Of a stretch of 64,000 nucleotides of DNA, positions 35,496 to 45,444 are shown in pieces. The first letter of the stretch is position 1. Each line of letters opens with the position of its first letter. This DNA is from Paenibacillus sp. UNC451MF. GTDB lineage: Bacteria; Bacillota; Bacilli; Paenibacillales; NBRC-103111. Position numbers and translations under genes: made by a program. The stretch covers positions 254,356 to 318,355 of the forward strand of contig NZ_KK366024.1 of assembly GCF_000686845.1 (NCBI RefSeq). The letters are read 5' to 3'. The notes beneath the pieces are model-generated. The model did no database searches, was not told where the DNA came from, and was given only the letters and a program-made list of their open reading frames with translations.

Positions 35496-36230
35496 GTGAA
35501 TGCTCCTGCAACATCTACATTCTCAAGGTGTAGGAGGTGCTGCCCCATTCATCTGAAAAAGCTGCGAAACATCGCAGTGGTATTGCTGTGCGGATGCGGA
35601 ATAGTCCTTATGCTGTATCCGTGGTGGGATCGTTATATGCAAGAGAGACAGAGAAACTCCATGCTGGAGCAATGGAATTCGTTACGAGCGCAGTCACCTG
35701 TTCCTGTAACGACAATGCTTCCTTTGCAGCCCTCTTCCTTATCTTATAAAGAGGTAACGAAGCAGGAATCAAGTCCAGAGCAGCCAGAAGAGCCGATCTA
35801 CATCAATGGATTTGCAGTACGAGGGACTATGGAGATCGACAAGCTTGACCTCAGGGAGCCGATAATAGAAGGCGCTGATCCCGAAGCTTTGAAAACGGGA
35901 GTAGGGATTGTTGAATCTGATAGAAGTCCAGGTGTGCCGGGGAATTTTGTTGTCGCAGGACACCGCAGCTGGACCTTTGGCAAACAATTCAGCCGTCTGA
36001 ATGAGCTGGAATCCGGTGATCGTATTGTAGTTGATACGGCAAAGCATTCATATAAGTATACAGTTACTTCTAAATTTCTTGTTGAACCGGATGACTTATC
36101 GGTATTGGAACAAAAAAAGGACCAGGCCGAGGCCGAAATGACTCTAATCACGTGTGAACCTAAATACAATCCAACTCACCGTCTTATTGTAAAGGCTGTT
36201 TTGGATAAGGAGACACGGAGTATTGAGTGA
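35496..36230 (+). CDS. Sortase (class D-like)
   Basis: About 244 residues. An N-terminal membrane anchor (NIAVVLLCGCGIVLMLYPWW) and a sortase beta-barrel with all catalytic residues: His156 in VAGHRSW, Cys220 in TLITCEP and Arg229 in PTHRLIV (numbered from GTG 35496). Sortases cleave LPxTG-like signals and attach proteins to the wall; the LPLTG protein 15 bases downstream is the obvious substrate. The start is unclear: GTG 35496 has only GGTGA before it, while a consensus AGGAGGTG at 35532-35539 points to an in-frame ATT at 35547 as a rare start. Confidence 0.9.
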   Translation: MNAPATSTFSRCRRCCPIHLKKLRNIAVVLLCGCGIVLMLYPWWDRYMQERQRNSMLEQWNSLRAQSPVPVTTMLPLQPSSLSYKEVTKQESSPEQPEEPIYINGFAVRGTMEIDKLDLREPIIEGADPEALKTGVGIVESDRSPGVPGNFVVAGHRSWTFGKQFSRLNELESGDRIVVDTAKHSYKYTVTSKFLVEPDDLSVLEQKKDQAEAEMTLITCEPKYNPTHRLIVKAVLDKETRSIE

Positions 36231-36245
36231 GGAGAAATGTAGCAA

Positions 36246-39200
36246 ATGAAAAGGTTTATAAGAGGGCAAGCTTTGGTCTGGGTGCTTCTGATGATAATCA
36301 ATCTCATTTTGGTACCCATAACGGCAATGGCTGCTGATGGACCTGAGAACGGCATACAAATCGCGATGCGAAGTACGGAATCGGAAATAGCTTCAGGAAA
36401 AAGATTCATGCTGGAAATTGATTACAGCTTGTCCAGTACGACACAGCAATACACGAACGCTCAAATCGTCGTCCCGCTCCCAAAGGAACTTAAATTTGAT
36501 TCCGCTGTGAATGCGAACGATACGGCATATTCGTATGATGCAGCAAGTCACACGGTAACTTTTAAATTTAATAATGCAATCAAAGCAGGCACTACAGGAA
36601 CGTTACAGCTTAATGTTTATTTTCCAAATTTTGTTACACCTAATGGCACAAAGGCAAATGTACAGAGCAGGTTTGAGAGCAGCCAAGGCTTGCTAATGTC
36701 GAACACGGTTCAAGTAACTGCTACGGCATCTGCGGACTGGGAATTCAAGAAAGAAAGAACAAGACCGATTACTGCTTTGAATCCGAAGCCCGGAAGCGAA
36801 GTGGAATACAAAATTACGTTTTATAATAAAAACACATCAAATTTCGGCAGACTTGAGCTTCGCAATGTTGTAGTTCAAGATACACTGCCACCAGGCGCTC
36901 AATATGTATCGTCGCGTCCAAATGCTAGTGTTGCCGGAAATACGGTGACCTGGAATGAGGGAACGTTTGGGGAGAATATAGGCTACAAGGAATACTGGGT
37001 TACAGTGAAATACCCCCTGGATGCGAGTGGCGATGTGACGAATAAGGCAGAAGCAACGTTCAATCCATTAAATCAAGATAAAGTCACATTGAAAGCGGAG
37101 AGAAAAGATTCTTTTACGAATGAAGCAGGCAATGGCAGTCCCGGTTTTTTTAAGATGGTGAATGATCGACAAAAGGAGATTTCTCCAGGTCAGTTGGTCA
37201 ATTTCAATATTTTGAATCTATATAGTACTGCCAATGTGAAGCTGCAAAATTATGTTTTTACCGATATGACGCCTTCGGGGTTGGAGCTTCAGCAAATTAC
37301 TACTCCTACATTCAATGGAATCTCAACCTATGCGGTCGAATATACGCTTTCAAATAATGCAGATGACCCATGGATGAGTTGGGGAACGGTTCGCGCCGAT
37401 CAGAGCGTTGTTTTAAAAACAAGTGATGCACCTATCACTGGAGCTTCTGTCAAGGGTATTCGGTTCGTTTTCGGAGAGGTTCCGGTGGACTTTTATCAGA
37501 ATGGAAATCTCGAGATTCGCTACCGTCTAAACCCAGCCTATGCTGCTCCAGTCGAACCCAATGAGAGCAATAAAATCACTAATTTAGCAAAATTGAATTA
37601 CAGCTTCGAAGGCGTTAGGAAGGAAGAACAACGCACGGCTTCTATCTATGTTGTTCAGAACCGACCTCTAATCGAAGTGACTAAAAAAGTAATAAACGGT
37701 TCAAGCTTCTCGCCTGGTGATACGGTAAAATATCGGATTTCGGTTCGTAATACCGAGTACAGCAGCTCCGATTTCAACAATCCGATCATTGAGGACCTGC
37801 TTCCGGCAGAATTGGAGTATGTGGCTGGCAGCGGTGTTGTCGTTAACGATAGCGGTTTGAGTCTTCCTGCACCCAAGTTTGAGCAATCCATTGTGTCAGC
37901 TAATGGCCGAACTTTGCTTAAATGGTTGTGGGATGATGGAACTCCAGCTGTTCTTGGGAGTGATAAGAAGATTGAACTAGAGTATGAAGCCAAGATTAAA
38001 GCAGGCACAATAGCAAGCTATGTAGATAATGAAGCAGATGTCACCTCAGATAAACACCCTTACTTGAACAGCATCGATTTTGCCAAAATGAAAAAGATGA
38101 ATGGCAAGTGGTATGTTTATAACAATGGTGCCTTTTACGTGAATTCCGTAGTGAAGGTTGAATCCGTCAAATGGGTCCAAGGGGATCTGGACGGCGATAA
38201 CTGGACGAAATACCCTGATAAAGCAATAACAACACCTGGTGGAAAAGTTGAATATAAGCTCCAAGTGACCAATGTGGGCAATATTCCTGTAAGAAGCCTG
38301 TTAATTGTTGATGCTTTACCGCGAGTAGGGGACAGAGGTGTCGTCGATATTTCGGCTCGTGACAGCAAATGGAGTCCTGTATTGACAAGTAAGTTAAGCA
38401 CCCAGAGTTACATAACAGTGAACTATACTACAGATACATCCGTAACGATGAGTGGTGGCATCTGGTCTAAGGAGCCTCCGGCTGATATTACCAAGGTTAC
38501 GGGAATCAAATTGGAATTCTCCGATGATCATGTTATTGCTCCTGGAGCCCAGGAGGAATTGAGATGGGTCTTGCGCGCGCCTGTCAATGCCCCTACAGAT
38601 GAAGTGGCCTGGAATTCCTTTGGTTATACGGCCAAACGAAGTGATAATGGTAAATCGTTATTAACATCGGAGCCTCTCAAGGTAGGCGTTGTCGTTAAGG
38701 AAGACGCTAAGGGAGAAATCGGAGACTATGTATGGCTTGATAACAATGAAGACGGTATTCAAAACGAGCCCAAAGAGCAGGGTGTGAATGGAGTACAGGT
38801 CGAACTCTATAATGCATCCGACAAGCTTGTTCAAACGACTATAACGAGCAACGATCATGGTGGTAACCCAGGGTATTACTTGTTCACCAATCTGGATGAA
38901 GGCAGCTATAGAGTGAAGTTCATCCGACCAGATGGTTATAGCGGATGGGTTAGAGCGTTCGTCGGAGATAATAGGTCATTAGATTCTGATGCCAATGCAG
39001 ATGGATGGTCAGAAATCATACGGCTTGCTGCTGGTGACAAGATACATACAATAGATGCCGGATTGACTCCCCCTAAAGCTAAGATTGGCGACAAGGTTTG
39101 GATAGACAAGAACGGCGATGGTTTGCAGGATGCTGGTGAACTTGGACTCAATGGAGTCACCGTGAACTTGTATGACAAAAACGGTTACTTGTTAGGCACT

Positions 39201-41783
39201 ACGGTAACCTCTGAAAACGGAGTGTATGAGTTCAATTATTTAACATCTGGGGAGTATGTCGTCGAATTCATTTTGCCTAGTGGATATACGTTTACGAAGA
39301 AAGGCGACGGAAGTAAACGGGAAGTGGATTCGGATGCGGATTTAACAGGAAAATCAGGACTTATCTCGTTAGGTCCGGACGAAGTCAATACAACTATTGA
39401 TGCTGGTTTGCTAGTTCCGAATTCTAGCCTGGGTAACCGTGTCTGGTTAGATGAAAACAAGAACGGTTTGCAGGACGCCGGCGAGTCCGGAATGAATGGA
39501 GTCAGTGTCCAGTTATATAGTGAAAATGGTGAATTGCTAAGCAAGACGTCAACGGTGAAGGATGCTGTCTATGGTGACGGTTATTATGAGTTTAATAATC
39601 TGTGGGCGGGCAACTACATTGTGCAGTTTTTGCTTCCGGGTAGCTCCTATGAATTCACTAGTCAAGGATCGGATGCTAAGTCCGATACCGATTCCAACGC
39701 TAATCCGACGGATGGCAAAACCTCTTTGATTACACTTGGTTTCGGTGAATCGAATCCAACGATCGATGCAGGGCTAAAGCGAGTAACACAGCCGCCTGCA
39801 AGAGGAAGTATTGGGGATACGGTTTGGTTGGACAGCAATGGCGATGGCATTCAAAATGACGGAAATACCGGTGTTAATGGTATCGTTGTGAAACTGTTCG
39901 ACGATGCGGGGATTCTTCAGAGCTCAACAGTGACTGCATCAGTATACAATTCGGTGTACCGATCGGTTTATGCGAGTAACGGTTTCTACCGTTTCGACAA
40001 TTTGCTCGCAGGTAGCTATGCAGTCAAGTTTGAATTGCCAAACGGTTATGCGTTCTCGGCAAAAGGAGCCGGTGACGACAACACCCTCGATTCGGACGCT
40101 AATGCAGACGGAATGACAGATTTAATCTCGCTGGCGCCGGGGCAAATTAACTTGACCGTGGATGCGGGATTGCAGCGGGCAACAGAACCACCTATCAAAG
40201 GATCGGTTGGTGATTTTGTCTGGATTGACGATAATGAAGACGGTATACAGAATGATAAAGAATTAGGGCTCAATGATGTCACTGTGAAGCTGTACAATGA
40301 CAGTGGTCAGCTTCTCAAGTCGACAGTAACGGGAACGGTCTATGGACGAAGCGGATCCTATCTATTTGACGCTCTCCAGCCCGGAATCTACAAAGTTAAA
40401 GTAGATCTCCCTGCGGGCTACGACTTTACTTCAAAGGGAGCAGGTGAGAACAAAGCTGCGGATTCAGATGTCTCTGCCGATGGTTTTACCGATACATTCA
40501 CTCTTGCAGCAGGTGAGAAGAACTTAACCGTGGATGCTGGGTTAAGAAAACAAGCTGTAACTCCTCCTAAAGCGGGTAAAATAGGAGATTTCGTGTGGAT
40601 CGATTCGAACGGAAATGGTTTACAAGATGCAGGAGAGCCAGGTGTAAATGGCCTCTTCGTGAACTTATACGACGAGTCTGGGCGTCTTCTGACTTCTACT
40701 GTTACTGGAACTGTATATGGTCAATCAGGTACCTATTCCTTCGATCATCTCCAGGAAGGTAAGTACTTCGTGAAGTTTGACCTTCCATCCGGCTTAGAGT
40801 TCACACGTAAGGGGAATGGTACGGACAGAGCTCTTGATTCCGATGCTAAGGGAGACGGAAGTACAGATGTACTCACGCTTGCTGACGGGCAAACGAACTT
40901 AACTGTAGACGCAGGATTGGTTAAAGTCGATGATGGCGGCAATCCTGGTACGGGTCCGGAAAACCCAGACGCAGCAATAGGAGACTATGTATGGCTGGAT
41001 ACGAATGGGGATGGCATACAAAATAACGAAGAGACTGGAATGAATGGGATCATCGTTAGATTGTATTCAGAAACGGGAATTCAGCTTACGTCTACTGTCA
41101 CAGGAAATGTGTATGACAAACCTGGTTATTATACATTCGGGAACCTCCAGCCGGGCAGGTACGTGGTGAAATTCGATCCTCCAACAGGCTATGAGTTCAC
41201 ACCAAAAGGGAAGGGTACGGACAGTGCAGTTGATTCCGATGCCAAAGGTGATGGAGCAACAGACGTAATCATTCTAGCGGCAGGAGATAGAAACCTTACG
41301 ATCGATGCTGGATTGCGAATGAAGTCTACCGATCCCGGTCCATCCGATCCAGGCGATTCGGGAGGCAGCTCTCCTAGCGATCCTTCACCTGGGGGCGGTG
41401 GTGGTCAGCCGGGGAGCGGCGGTTCTGGTGGTCAGCCTACTGGCAATCAGCCTGATAATAATTCTGGCGGTACACAACCAGGTACTACACATGGAGGAGT
41501 ACAGCCGCCGGATAAGCAGCCTGACGGTAATAACCCGGATGGCAACCAGCCGGGTAACGAGCTGCCGAGCGAGAAGCCAACTGAGCCAACCAAACAAGAA
41601 CAAGGGCAGACTCAACCCGATGTTACTCCGACCGATAAGAAAACTCCTGATCAACATAAAGGCGGTAAGCAATTGCCTTTAACCGGAGAATCGTTACCTG
41701 CCACACCGTTCGTTGGATTGATGTTGTGTATTGCAGCCGCTTTTCTCTATTACAGAGGGAAGAAAGCCAAGAAATCGAATTGA
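36246..41783 (+). CDS. Giant LPxTG-anchored surface protein with DUF11-type and seven SdrD B-like domains
   Basis: 1845 residues. Signal peptide (about 1-29); about 780 residues of beta-sandwich modules of DUF11/isopeptide type (VEYKITFYNKNTSNFGRLELRNVVVQDTLPPG and similar). Then come seven SdrD B-like domains, each opening with a form of IGDYVWLDNNEDGIQN (calcium-binding-type Asp/Asn loops). A Pro/Gly/Ser/Gln-rich wall-spanning linker follows, and the sorting signal LPLTGE plus a hydrophobic helix and basic tail end the protein. The sortase gene lies 15 bases upstream, so the two form a dedicated unit. It is probably a stalk or adhesin; the binding partner is unknown. Confidence 0.92.
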   Translation: MKRFIRGQALVWVLLMIINLILVPITAMAADGPENGIQIAMRSTESEIASGKRFMLEIDYSLSSTTQQYTNAQIVVPLPKELKFDSAVNANDTAYSYDAASHTVTFKFNNAIKAGTTGTLQLNVYFPNFVTPNGTKANVQSRFESSQGLLMSNTVQVTATASADWEFKKERTRPITALNPKPGSEVEYKITFYNKNTSNFGRLELRNVVVQDTLPPGAQYVSSRPNASVAGNTVTWNEGTFGENIGYKEYWVTVKYPLDASGDVTNKAEATFNPLNQDKVTLKAERKDSFTNEAGNGSPGFFKMVNDRQKEISPGQLVNFNILNLYSTANVKLQNYVFTDMTPSGLELQQITTPTFNGISTYAVEYTLSNNADDPWMSWGTVRADQSVVLKTSDAPITGASVKGIRFVFGEVPVDFYQNGNLEIRYRLNPAYAAPVEPNESNKITNLAKLNYSFEGVRKEEQRTASIYVVQNRPLIEVTKKVINGSSFSPGDTVKYRISVRNTEYSSSDFNNPIIEDLLPAELEYVAGSGVVVNDSGLSLPAPKFEQSIVSANGRTLLKWLWDDGTPAVLGSDKKIELEYEAKIKAGTIASYVDNEADVTSDKHPYLNSIDFAKMKKMNGKWYVYNNGAFYVNSVVKVESVKWVQGDLDGDNWTKYPDKAITTPGGKVEYKLQVTNVGNIPVRSLLIVDALPRVGDRGVVDISARDSKWSPVLTSKLSTQSYITVNYTTDTSVTMSGGIWSKEPPADITKVTGIKLEFSDDHVIAPGAQEELRWVLRAPVNAPTDEVAWNSFGYTAKRSDNGKSLLTSEPLKVGVVVKEDAKGEIGDYVWLDNNEDGIQNEPKEQGVNGVQVELYNASDKLVQTTITSNDHGGNPGYYLFTNLDEGSYRVKFIRPDGYSGWVRAFVGDNRSLDSDANADGWSEIIRLAAGDKIHTIDAGLTPPKAKIGDKVWIDKNGDGLQDAGELGLNGVTVNLYDKNGYLLGTTVTSENGVYEFNYLTSGEYVVEFILPSGYTFTKKGDGSKREVDSDADLTGKSGLISLGPDEVNTTIDAGLLVPNSSLGNRVWLDENKNGLQDAGESGMNGVSVQLYSENGELLSKTSTVKDAVYGDGYYEFNNLWAGNYIVQFLLPGSSYEFTSQGSDAKSDTDSNANPTDGKTSLITLGFGESNPTIDAGLKRVTQPPARGSIGDTVWLDSNGDGIQNDGNTGVNGIVVKLFDDAGILQSSTVTASVYNSVYRSVYASNGFYRFDNLLAGSYAVKFELPNGYAFSAKGAGDDNTLDSDANADGMTDLISLAPGQINLTVDAGLQRATEPPIKGSVGDFVWIDDNEDGIQNDKELGLNDVTVKLYNDSGQLLKSTVTGTVYGRSGSYLFDALQPGIYKVKVDLPAGYDFTSKGAGENKAADSDVSADGFTDTFTLAAGEKNLTVDAGLRKQAVTPPKAGKIGDFVWIDSNGNGLQDAGEPGVNGLFVNLYDESGRLLTSTVTGTVYGQSGTYSFDHLQEGKYFVKFDLPSGLEFTRKGNGTDRALDSDAKGDGSTDVLTLADGQTNLTVDAGLVKVDDGGNPGTGPENPDAAIGDYVWLDTNGDGIQNNEETGMNGIIVRLYSETGIQLTSTVTGNVYDKPGYYTFGNLQPGRYVVKFDPPTGYEFTPKGKGTDSAVDSDAKGDGATDVIILAAGDRNLTIDAGLRMKSTDPGPSDPGDSGGSSPSDPSPGGGGGQPGSGGSGGQPTGNQPDNNSGGTQPGTTHGGVQPPDKQPDGNNPDGNQPGNELPSEKPTEPTKQEQGQTQPDVTPTDKKTPDQHKGGKQLPLTGESLPATPFVGLMLCIAAAFLYYRGKKAKKSN
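38710..41320 (+). repeat. Seven tandem SdrD B-like coding repeats
   Basis: Units begin near 38710, 39080, 39425, 39810, 40200, 40575 and 40975. Each opens with (I/L/V)G(D/N)xVWxDxNxxGxQ and closes with an Asp-rich DSDA...LTxDAGL segment. Unit 4 carries an extra SVY-SVY-SVY stretch (39930-39975) where units 5-7 have VTGTVYG. Confidence 0.85.
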
Positions 41784-41837
41784 ACACCCTAATGGGTATA
41801 GAGATGCGTTTTCAGCTATCAAGATATATTAAACTTA

Positions 41838-41864
41838 GAGCCGCGCTCAGCGCGGCTTTTTTGT
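41838..41864 (+). terminator. Terminator of the sortase/surface-protein unit
   Basis: GCCGCGC-TCA-GCGCGGC followed by TTTTTTG. The same 15-base hairpin core recurs at 43872-43886. Confidence 0.85.
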
Positions 41865-41881
41865 ATAGCTCACAGAATTCA

Positions 41882-41920
41882 AAAAAACCTGCCTAACCAC
41901 TAACAGTTAGACAGGCTTGA
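41882..41920 (-). terminator. Terminator of the ABC-F gene
   Basis: Read on the minus strand, AGCCTGTCTAAC pairs with GTTAGGCAGGT, followed by a T run. Confidence 0.8.
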
Positions 41921-41925
41921 GTTCA

Positions 41926-43482
41926 TTAAAATACTTTTGTAGTCCAGGATTCGCAGTTCCAGATATCTGTAACGACATCACGATAAAACTCAGGTTCGTG
42001 AGAGATGAGAAGGATGCTGCCTTTATAGGCTTTGAGAGCACGTTTCAGTTCTTCCTTAGCATCGACATCCAAATGGTTAGTCGGCTCATCGAGTACGAGT
42101 AGATTCGTTTCACGATTGATCAGCTTGCACAGGCGTACTTTGGCTTTCTCGCCTCCACTCAGTACGGCAATCTTACTTTCGATATGCTTTGTTGTTAGTC
42201 CACATTTGGCCAAGGCCGCACGTACTTCAAATTGAGTAAAGGAAGAGAATTCGTTCCACACTTCCTCAATACAAGTGTTGTAGTTGGCATCCTTCGATTC
42301 CTGCTCGAAATAACCGATATTCAAGAGATCACCGAGTTGTACGGAGCCTGAAACAGGCTTAATCTCGCCCAAAATGCTCCGCATCAAGGTCGTTTTACCG
42401 ATACCGTTGGCACCTACGAGAGCAATCTTTTGCCCGCGTTCCATACGCAGCGTGAGCGGTTTGGATAATGGTGAATCATAACCGATAACCAGGTTCTCGG
42501 TTTCGAAGATCATCTTGCCGGATGTTCTCGCTTCCTTGAAGTTGAACTGCGGTTTTGGTTTCTCCTTCGCCAGTTCGATAACATCCATCTTGTCGAGCTT
42601 CTTCTGTCTGGACATCGCCATGTTACGAGTGGCAACACTGGCTTTGTTCCGCGCAACGAAATCCTTCAGATCGGCAATTTCCTGCTGTTGGCGTTTGTAA
42701 GCAGACTCAAGCTGCTGCTTTTTCATTTCGTAAACCTGTTGGAAATGGTCGTAGTCGCCAACATAGCGGTTCAGCTCTTGGTTTTCCATATGATAGATCA
42801 GGTTAATAACACTGTTCAGGAACGGAATGTCATGTGAAATCAGAATGAAGGCATTCTCGTATTCTTGTAGGTAGCGTTTTAACCAATCGATGTGCTGTTC
42901 ATCGAGATAGTTCGTCGGCTCATCGAGCAGCAAAATATCCGGCTTTTCAAGCAAAAGCTTAGCAAGCAAAACTTTGGTACGTTGTCCACCGCTAAGGTCG
43001 TTAACGTCTTTATCCAGCCCAATGTCGGTAAGTCCCAGACCTCGTGCCGTTTCTTCGACCTTGGCATCGATCATGTAAAAGTCTTGATTCGTTAAAGTAT
43101 CTTGAATCGTTCCTACATCTTCGAGCAGGCGTTCCAGCTCTTCTGGAGAAACCTCGCCCATTCTACCGTACATATCATTCATCTCTTGTTCCATATCGAA
43201 CAAGTATTGGAAGGCCCCTTTAAGGACATCGCGAATCGTCATTCCTTTGCTCAGTACGGCATGCTGGTCCAAATAACCGACGCGCATCCGTTTGGACCAT
43301 TCGACTTTCCCGTCGTCCGGCTGAAGCTTCCCAGTAATAATGTTCATGAATGTGGATTTGCCTTCGCCGTTGGCTCCAATTAGCCCGATGTGTTCGCCCT
43401 TGAGAAGACGGAAGGAAACATCATTGAAAATAGCGCGATCTCCAAAGCCATGACTTAGTCTTTCTACATTTAATATACTCAT
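41926..43482 (-). CDS. ABC-F family ATPase
   Basis: 518 residues from ATG 43482, preceded by AAGGTG at six bases. Two ABC domains: Walker A GANGEGKST and GANGIGKTT, signature loops LSGGQRTKV and LSGGEKAKV, Walker B LLLDEPTNYLD and LVLDEPTNHLD. The charged linker joining them (MKKQQLESAYKRQQQEIADLKDF...) is typical of soluble ABC-F proteins that bind the ribosomal E site. It is similar in size and features to YkpA/YbiT-type members, which tend to be housekeeping rather than antibiotic-resistance factors, but a role in resistance cannot be excluded. Confidence 0.92.
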   Translation of the reverse strand: MSILNVERLSHGFGDRAIFNDVSFRLLKGEHIGLIGANGEGKSTFMNIITGKLQPDDGKVEWSKRMRVGYLDQHAVLSKGMTIRDVLKGAFQYLFDMEQEMNDMYGRMGEVSPEELERLLEDVGTIQDTLTNQDFYMIDAKVEETARGLGLTDIGLDKDVNDLSGGQRTKVLLAKLLLEKPDILLLDEPTNYLDEQHIDWLKRYLQEYENAFILISHDIPFLNSVINLIYHMENQELNRYVGDYDHFQQVYEMKKQQLESAYKRQQQEIADLKDFVARNKASVATRNMAMSRQKKLDKMDVIELAKEKPKPQFNFKEARTSGKMIFETENLVIGYDSPLSKPLTLRMERGQKIALVGANGIGKTTLMRSILGEIKPVSGSVQLGDLLNIGYFEQESKDANYNTCIEEVWNEFSSFTQFEVRAALAKCGLTTKHIESKIAVLSGGEKAKVRLCKLINRETNLLVLDEPTNHLDVDAKEELKRALKAYKGSILLISHEPEFYRDVVTDIWNCESWTTKVF

Positions 43483-43692
43483 GTATGACACCTTTTCTAT
43501 ATAAACTTAATTTCTCGTTATATTATATACGGTATGCAGCAAAGAACTCAATGCGGAAGCTTAAAAACTTACAATCTTTCAATAATTCGAAGTTCAATAC
43601 CGGTTGCAACTGTGATCTTCGTCACTTACTTTAACCCCCTCCATCCTTATAATCAGGGGTGTAGAAATAATATTAGAGTGGGGGATGACAGT

Positions 43693-43833
43693 ATGGAAAC
43701 AGTAAAAAATACACAAAATCAATTTGATGGTCTAGGCTTTATTATCATAATTTTCAGCCTTGTTATTCTTTGTCCGCTAGCTTACTTCATAATCAATTAT
43801 TTGATGGGCAACGAGCACCCTTTCTACGGTTAA
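43693..43833 (+). CDS. Small single-helix membrane protein
   Basis: 46 residues from ATG 43693 with a G-rich site (GGGGGATGA) upstream. One hydrophobic segment, LGFIIIIFSLVILCPLAYFIINYLMG. No family is recognised. A hairpin terminator follows within 60 bases, which supports a real short transcript. Confidence 0.55.
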   Translation: METVKNTQNQFDGLGFIIIIFSLVILCPLAYFIINYLMGNEHPFYG

Positions 43834-43868
43834 TAAAAAGGAAACTTCATATAACATACAGCATAGAC

Positions 43869-43896
43869 GACCCGCGCTCAGCGCGGTCCTTTTGTT
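43869..43896 (+). terminator. Hairpin terminator
   Basis: CCGCGC-TCA-GCGCGG followed by TCCTTTTG; same core as at 41841-41855. Confidence 0.7.
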
Positions 43897-44039
43897 TCTG
43901 GGGCAAAGTTCTCGACCCGTTGGCGGTAAAGCGAAAAGTTCACATACATAACAAAAAGCGGTTTGTTTTGAAATACCTTGTTTATGGTATACTTTGGTCA
44001 AACGAAATATTTAATGTTGTCTAGTGAGGGGTAATGACT

Positions 44040-45428
44040 TTGAAAACAGTTGCTATCATAGGTGGAGGTATTACCGGTCTATCTGCCGCGTACTATCTGA
44101 CCCAAAAAAATAAAGCAAACAACCTCGATCTTAAAGTCATATTGATCGAAGCTAACCATAAATTAGGCGGGAAAATAAACACCCACCATGAAAGTGAATT
44201 TATTATGGAAACCGGAGCGGATTCCATCGTAACCCGAAAGGCAAATGTTGCACCTTTTATAGAAGAATTGAATTTACAAGAGGAAGTCGTATATAACGCG
44301 ACAGGAATCTCTTTTTTGTATATTGACGGTGAGCTGAAGCGCATTCCCGATGACTGCATTTTTGGAATTCCAATGAGTATTGAATCGTTAGCTAAAAGCA
44401 ACTTAATATCTGCGGAAGGGAAAGTGGAGGCGCTCAAGGACTTTTATACGAAGAACGAAACCTTCACCAAGAACGATTCCGTAGGGTTGTTTTTAGAGAG
44501 TTTTCTAGGTAAGGAAATTGTTGAGAGACAAATATCGCCTGTCTTATCCGGAGTTTATTCCGGCAGGATTAATGACTTAACGATTGCCTCCACAATGCCG
44601 TACCTGTTGGACTATAAGAACGAATATGGGAGCATTATCAAGGGGCTTTCAGAGAACAAACAGAAGTTTCAAGGAACAGGCAAGAGCAAATTTCTCTCCT
44701 TTAAAAATGGAATGTCTACGTTAATCGATGCGTTAGAGAGCCAGCTCTCTGACGTTGATATTCTAAAAGGTGTTAAAGCAGAAGCCATCGAAAAAGATCA
44801 AGAACGGTATCGAATCACTTGTGATGACCAAAATGTCGTAGAGGCAGATTTCGTTGTCCTTAGCACCTTGCACACAACAGCCCAAAAGCTTTTACGTTCC
44901 GAAGAACTGAATCAAGATTTCGATCAGTTTAAGAACAGCTCACTAATAAGTGTATATATCGGATTTGATATTCCCGACGAACAGCTCCCGCAGGATGGAA
45001 CAGGCTTCATTGTAGCTGAAGAAAGCAGCTTGGTCTGCGACGCCTGCACATGGACGAGCAGGAAGTGGGAGCATACCTCCCTAAATAGACATCTATTAGT
45101 GAGACTCTTCTATAAGAGCTTGAAGCCTATTTATTCGACACTGCGAAAGCTCTCGGAAGAGGAGCTGTTGGAAGTCGCTTTAAAAGATATTCAAAATAGC
45201 CTTGGAATTTCGTCCAAGCCGATAACTTATGAAGTCACCAAATGGCACGAAACGATGCCGAATTATCATATCAAACATAATGAAATTGTTAAATCGTTGG
45301 AATCGAAGCTGGAAACGAGTTACCCGAACGTCATTTTGGCCGGATGCTCTTATTATGGAGTAGGGATTCCTGATTGCATTGCAAACGGGGAAGCAACAGC
45401 GAATCGGATTGTGGAACGTTTATCGTAA
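44040..45428 (+). CDS. cgoX: FAD-dependent coproporphyrinogen III / protoporphyrinogen IX oxidase
   Basis: 462 residues from TTG 44040, eight bases after GAGGGG; ATG 44034 is too close to that site. N-terminal FAD motif GGGITGLSAAYYL, then ETGADSIVTRKANVAPFIEEL, and C-terminal block ILAGCSYYGVGIPDCIANGEATA, typical of HemY/CgoX. In Gram-positive bacteria this enzyme aromatises coproporphyrinogen III to coproporphyrin III in haem synthesis. hemE and hemH, its usual neighbours, are not here, so it stands alone in this window. Confidence 0.9.
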   Translation: MKTVAIIGGGITGLSAAYYLTQKNKANNLDLKVILIEANHKLGGKINTHHESEFIMETGADSIVTRKANVAPFIEELNLQEEVVYNATGISFLYIDGELKRIPDDCIFGIPMSIESLAKSNLISAEGKVEALKDFYTKNETFTKNDSVGLFLESFLGKEIVERQISPVLSGVYSGRINDLTIASTMPYLLDYKNEYGSIIKGLSENKQKFQGTGKSKFLSFKNGMSTLIDALESQLSDVDILKGVKAEAIEKDQERYRITCDDQNVVEADFVVLSTLHTTAQKLLRSEELNQDFDQFKNSSLISVYIGFDIPDEQLPQDGTGFIVAEESSLVCDACTWTSRKWEHTSLNRHLLVRLFYKSLKPIYSTLRKLSEEELLEVALKDIQNSLGISSKPITYEVTKWHETMPNYHIKHNEIVKSLESKLETSYPNVILAGCSYYGVGIPDCIANGEATANRIVERLS

Positions 45429-45444
45429 CGCGTAATTGAGAAGC

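Noticed and set aside
38710..41320. Possible CRISPR-like or satellite DNA repeats
   Set aside because: The repetition is at protein level with units of about 350-400 bases in one long reading frame; the SdrD-like domain pattern explains it.
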